This document shows positions 33,480 through 64,000 of a stretch of 64,000 nt of DNA, piece after piece. Made by a program: the position numbers and the translations under genes. How positions within the stretch are numbered: the stretch's first letter is position 1; each line of letters starts with the position of its first letter. Under the pieces are notes generated by a model. That model was not told where the DNA came from and searched no databases. It saw only the letters and a program-made list of their open reading frames with translations. Source of the DNA: Halisarca cf. caerulea (Eukaryota > Porifera > Demospongiae > Chondrillida > Halisarcidae); assembly GCA_963170055.1 (NCBI GenBank), contig CAUJGJ010000001.1:969501-1033500 (forward strand). Direction: 5' to 3'.

Positions 33480-35335
33480 TATTTATTTACTTGTCACCGA
33501 ATTTGAAAAATTCCACAACAAATTAAGCCATCATCAGCATGGGTTCCGCAGAGGATATTTGTGCCAAACACAGATATTATCAGTTGTGCATGAGTGGGCT
33601 AAACTCATTAACTCAAGATTTAGTACTCATGCTATTTTCTTAGATTTCTCCAAGGCGTTTGATTCAGTGCCACATTAAAGAATGTTACTGAAACTCGATC
33701 ATTTTGGCATTCGAGGTAAGCTTCTCCGTTGGATTGAAGCTTACCTTATCAACGACTTTAATTGATGGTCACTCCTCAAATTGGGCACCAGTAAAATCAG
33801 GGGTCCTGCAAGGATCCATCCTTGGACCTCTCCTTTTCCTCATTTATATCAATGACAGGACTGTACCTGAACTCTTCTGTTGGGTTGTTTGCTGATGACT
33901 GCACAATTTTTAGGGAAATCAGAAATTCTACAGATTGGGACATGTTGCAGAAAGACCTAGATACTCTATTCCAGTGGACGAAGGATTGGCAACTGTCCCT
34001 GAACTTGTCAAAGTGCAGGGCAATGAGATTTACAAACAAAAAGAATACTATTGGCTATGATTATTGTTTGAATGGAAATCCTCTTGAATGGTGCAAGTGT
34101 TACAAATACCTTGGTGTGGTCCTTAACAGTCATCTAACGTGGGAAGAGCAGACTTCAGAAGTGAAGGCAAAAGCCTCTCGTATTCAGAATCTTTTGAGGA
34201 GGACTATGTACAGATGCAGCAAAGCTGCTAAATCAAGGGCATATGTGTTCTTGGTTTGCCCGCATCTGGACTACTGTGCCCCAGTCTGGAGTCCACACCA
34301 AGCTAAGCTTATGAATACTTTTAAGTTTAGAAAGTGTACAAAAACAGTCAGCCAGATGGATTTGTGCTACATGGGACCTGGATCAGTACAGATGGTCGAA
34401 GTCTTATGAAGATTGTAGAACTGAGCTAAATTGGACAACAATTAAAGATTGGCACTATGTACTTCGTTGTTGTCAGATGTACAAGCTTGTGCATTCCCTT
34501 GATTCTTTGGTACTAGCTAACTATCTAACCTTTAGAATCTCAAATACTCGGTCTCACCCACATTCATTTCATTGTATTCAATCTAGAGTAAATTCATTTA
34601 TATTTTCTTTCTTTGTAAATAGTGCATTTGAATGGAACAATTTATCACATGATCTTCTTAATTGTACATCCTATTATGCTTTTAAATCACAACTTACAAA
34701 AATATTTTCCATCACCCCAACTCACTGTCGTGTTTGATTTCTTGTTGCGTCAGTCAGCCTTTATTATTATGTCTTCAAATTGTTATAAATTATTTACTGT
34801 ACTTCCTCTAAAAATTCGGGACATTTTTAGTAGTTTCAAATCACATATTTTGAATTTTAAGAGGTTATGTCTTCTTGTTGACAGGCACTTTGCGAAAATT
34901 AGAGACTCGTCACGAAAAACAGAGCCCACGTTCTTACAGCCATTTTGGGACTCTTTTTAAGATGGCTGACGTCGCATCGTTGTTTTTCTTCCATCTCTTG
35001 TATTGTTAGAGCGTACCATGTGTATAAACAAGTTTGGAAACCTGACATTGGAAGAGGAGTTTGTTTGCCATATAGAAGAAGGCAGATAAACAGAAAATCG
35101 ATTGTCGAAATTAGAGGGTCTACCACGAATGTTAGAGTTGCACAAAATTCGAATTTTTAGAAGTATTGGAAGGCAAAATTAGGCTGCCCTGTCGAAAATT
35201 AGATTCCCGAATTTTTAGAGGAAGTACGGTATTTTGGGAGAGCATTTTAATAGGACTACCTTTTGTGCGATCCTTTCTCATGTACAGTCTTATGTGAAAT
35301 AAAATTATTTCAGTTCAGTTCAGTTTTATTTTACA
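33480..35335 (+). pseudogene. 5'-truncated CR1-like LINE (RT domain and 3' UTR)
   Basis: Broken plus-strand frames give the RT domain in order: HQHGFRRGYLCQTQILSVVH, AIFLDFSKAFDSVPH, the PQGSILGPLLFLIYINDR-type block, LFADDCTIF catalytic box, LNLSKCRAMRFTNK, YKYLGVVLNSHLTW, RRTMYRCSKAAKSRAYV, then the C-terminal SFFVNSAFEWNNLSHD. At least three frameshifts or stops are present (for instance after VPH and around 33890 and 34340). The 3' end carries AATAAAATTATTTCAGTTCAG with a (CAGTT)n-like tail near 35310, as in CR1 elements. Another DNA transposon (34797-35229) has landed in its 3' UTR. Confidence 0.85.
34797..35229. mobile_element. TA-flanked DNA transposon inside the LINE 3' UTR
   Basis: Inverted ends CTGTACTTCCTCTAAAAATT and its complement (AATTTTTAGAGGAAGTACGG), about 27 bp, each bordered by TA. 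433 bp long. Tc1/mariner or pogo type by the TA target; no transposase left. Confidence 0.75.
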
Positions 35336-36150
35336 ATGGCTGAATATGGAATGGCAAAGATTTTAATCGCGGTGCTGTGCCGCTCTACCGCTCTTTAGTG
35401 ACTTCCCTGTGAGAAACACCAATGTTTTGGCTGCCAAATTGTTAAGTAATGTTTTAAAGATAACCTAACACAACGCTAAATATCAGTTAATGGTTATATC
35501 CCAAAATCTATGGTAGGCAGCATGATTCACATTACCTTACAGAAGCTATTAATCTATATTTTTCAAAATATTTTGTCTCTCAAGAAGCACAGGTGGGATA
35601 GTCTTCACAGTAGGAGAATGATAGCACACATCACACTCCCCTACCTTGAGATTATGTGCATGCACAACCTATCCCCCCCATGCCAAAGTAGGGTCTTGAA
35701 TTTGCTAGTCCAATGCTGTGTGACTGAAAATATTTGCAGTGAGTTATTTTTGCAATTTGCTATTTTGGTGCATCAGAAGTATTGCATCCAAAACTTCTAT
35801 TAAGGTTTGGATTTATTTTGAGTGTGACTTGAAGTTTTAATACTGGAAACCACTTCACTGAAATTGCTTGGACAGCCAAATTTGTACATACGCGAAACCA
35901 ACCTCAAAATTATAAGTACGCACACTCGTATACACATGTATAGACACACATGCACACAAACACACACACACACACACACAAACACATACACACACACATA
36001 TCTGGTACCCTTGTAGGCAACTGGTTAAAATTCCACAAGTGAACTTTAATAAGATGGGAAATTAGATTAATCTGATCTGTGATTGTGATTGGTTCAAGTC
36101 TTACTGATGTTTGTACATGAATTATGTTGGTGCTGATGCCATTGCTATAG
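35336..36150. other. Spacer before the first recognised PDS5 exon
   Basis: Contains a stretch (35455-35490) inversely repeated at about 33078-33115 (core AACTGATATTTAGCG) and a CA tract at 35944-35998. It must contain intron sequence of PDS5, but I see no exon with the expected N-terminal residues. Confidence 0.4.
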
Positions 36151-62750
<26,600 letters not shown>

Positions 62751-63143
62751 GTAATACCCATTGCTTTATGCCATTGTGTTTGCAATAGTTATCATTGATG
62801 TGTAAGTAATTACTGAATGGTTTAGCGAAGATGTTAATTTTGTTTCTATTGCCAATGGGAGTCCAATTGAGGTCATCCACGTATTTCCTAGGGGAAATTC
62901 CAACTTTTGGCCCAGAACAGGTATTTTGAACTCACATTGCAACTCTATTTCAAGACTGAAGAACACATCTATAGTATACAGCTCCTTGGATACGCGTGAA
63001 CTATAAGATAAGCCTTGAACTGTTTTCATCAAAGTGCAGACAATGCAGTAAAATGCCAAGGAATTTTCTAATACTGGTCTATTTGACAGTTTCATTGTTC
63101 CATTTGGAGTTCAATACATCATGTTACAAGGTCTAGAACATAC

Positions 63144-63640
63144 CAGTGTTTTAGCCAAAGCATTATAGGAGGGCGGGAGTGCCCTCCTATAAAATTTTAT
63201 GCGCCCTCTTTTTGGAAGCTGTCCGCCCTCCTTTCAGAACTGTGCACCCTCCTATTTGAACTATGCACCCTTGTTAGTATCAGGGCTGTGAGCTTGGGTA
63301 AGGGGAAGGTACAAGGTGATAAGTGACAGTAAATTTGATTGGGTGTAAATTTGTAATTGTTTATACTTGAAGACCAGCAAGCTCAGCAAATGTAGCTGAA
63401 GAGCCTCACCTCAGCTACACTGCACATCCCCATTCCACATTGATCCAGTGCATTCTTTAGATATGTATAATTTCATTTGTGTTTGGGATATAACCTTTTG
63501 CCTCTTGAACAATGTGTTGAAAATATAGTGATGCTGTTATTTTACAGTCTGATGTACGTAGATAAAGTAAATGTATGTACGAACATGATAGACTGTAGGT
63601 CCCCCCCCCCCCCCTATTTTTGGCTGCTGGCTAAAACACT
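63144..63640. mobile_element. CAGTGTTTTAGCC-ended element with short internal repeats
   Basis: Ends CAGTGTTTTAGCCAAAGC and GCTGGCTAAAACACT are inverted; ACATAC lies next to both. Near the left end GCCCTCCT/GCACCCTCCTAT-type units repeat at about 21-bp spacing, as in the element at 46184-46504. The right end holds a 14-bp C run. Confidence 0.65.
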
Positions 63641-63874
63641 ACATACATTCTAAAAATTCGATGAAGAAGAGGTAGGATTTCTGATTTTAGTGTTCTGGTC
63701 ACTAAGTACATCAACCATGATGGCGGCAATCTCATTCCCAATCTGGGAATTATCATAGTAAAGTCTGAACTATGTTAATAACTAGTGTTGATATGTTGCT
63801 GAACTTGCTTTTGTCCTACCTTCCTCTAAAATGGTGTGTGTTAAGTCTGCATTTAACTTCTTCAATGCAACCAG

Positions 63875-63911
63875 ATCGAAGCAGTATGCACCTGGAATTG
63901 AGTACGGTTAA
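63875..63911 (+). other. Possible terminal exon of PDS5
   Basis: After an acceptor (TTCAATGCAACCAG) the phase left by the exon ending at 62750 continues as RSKQYAPGIEYG and then TAA. There is no family similarity to lean on; the true 3' end may lie beyond the window. The rest of 62751-64000 outside the MITE holds nothing I recognise. Confidence 0.25.
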
Positions 63912-64000
63912 GGTTGCCACAGATCTGTGTAAATAATACACATGTGGGGCTGTAAACTGTTGGTTTCTTGTTTGCAACATGTCGCTTAACTTAAACTATT

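Noticed and set aside
35337..35398. Short frame MAEYGMAKILIAVLCRSTAL as a PDS5 first exon
   Set aside because: No donor in phase and no similarity to PDS5 N-termini; it lies at the LINE 3' border.

Overview
The window is nuclear DNA from an animal. It is AT-rich and intron-rich, with GT-AG introns of about 60 bp to 3.9 kb, long CA/TG microsatellites and very many small palindromic DNA transposons. All recognised genes are conserved eukaryotic housekeeping genes that read most like metazoan orthologues. The mix of CR1-like and R2/NeSL-like retrotransposon remnants with abundant foldback MITEs would suit an early-branching animal such as a demosponge, but that is an inference I cannot test here.

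Layout. An AAMP-like WD40 gene lies on the minus strand (1015-3513, first exon not found). Next is a block of transposon debris (about 4.5-7.1 kb). GLRX5 (9775-12686, +, 6 exons) encodes the mitochondrial CGFS monothiol glutaredoxin. After an intergenic stretch with LINE remnants comes a glucosamine-6-phosphate isomerase/deaminase gene (16983-21309, +, 4 exons). A two-exon divergent actin gene (21646-23797, -) ends 336 bp from it, tail to tail. METAP1 (26232-30256, +, 13 exons) is divergent from the actin gene. Two LINE remnants follow (32.0-35.3 kb). From 36151 to 62750 at least 35 exons of a PDS5 cohesin-regulator gene run on the plus strand; its first exon or exons and its 3' end were not securely found. 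I rebuilt exon chains by hand from splice sites, codon phase and remembered family sequences, and the codon phase closes at every junction given.

The genes show no operon logic; they act in separate pathways (Fe-S cluster assembly, amino-sugar catabolism, cytoskeleton, N-terminal methionine removal, sister-chromatid cohesion).

The unusual content is in introns and spacers. (1) A foldback of about 1.68 kb made of two head-to-head copies of a roughly 0.8-kb element sits in a PDS5 intron, and a diverged single copy lies in another intron of the same gene. (2) A second foldback of about 0.5 kb lies in a different PDS5 intron. (3) A perfect 29-bp stem with a 4-nt loop lies in a third. (4) A family of 57-115 bp palindromic MITEs with TAGTCT ends is scattered through the window, several copies with 9-bp target duplications. 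(5) There are nested insertions whose relative order can be read. None proves a new system. The intronic foldbacks, as possible sources of long double-stranded RNA, and the TAGTCT MITE family are the best candidates for follow-up.
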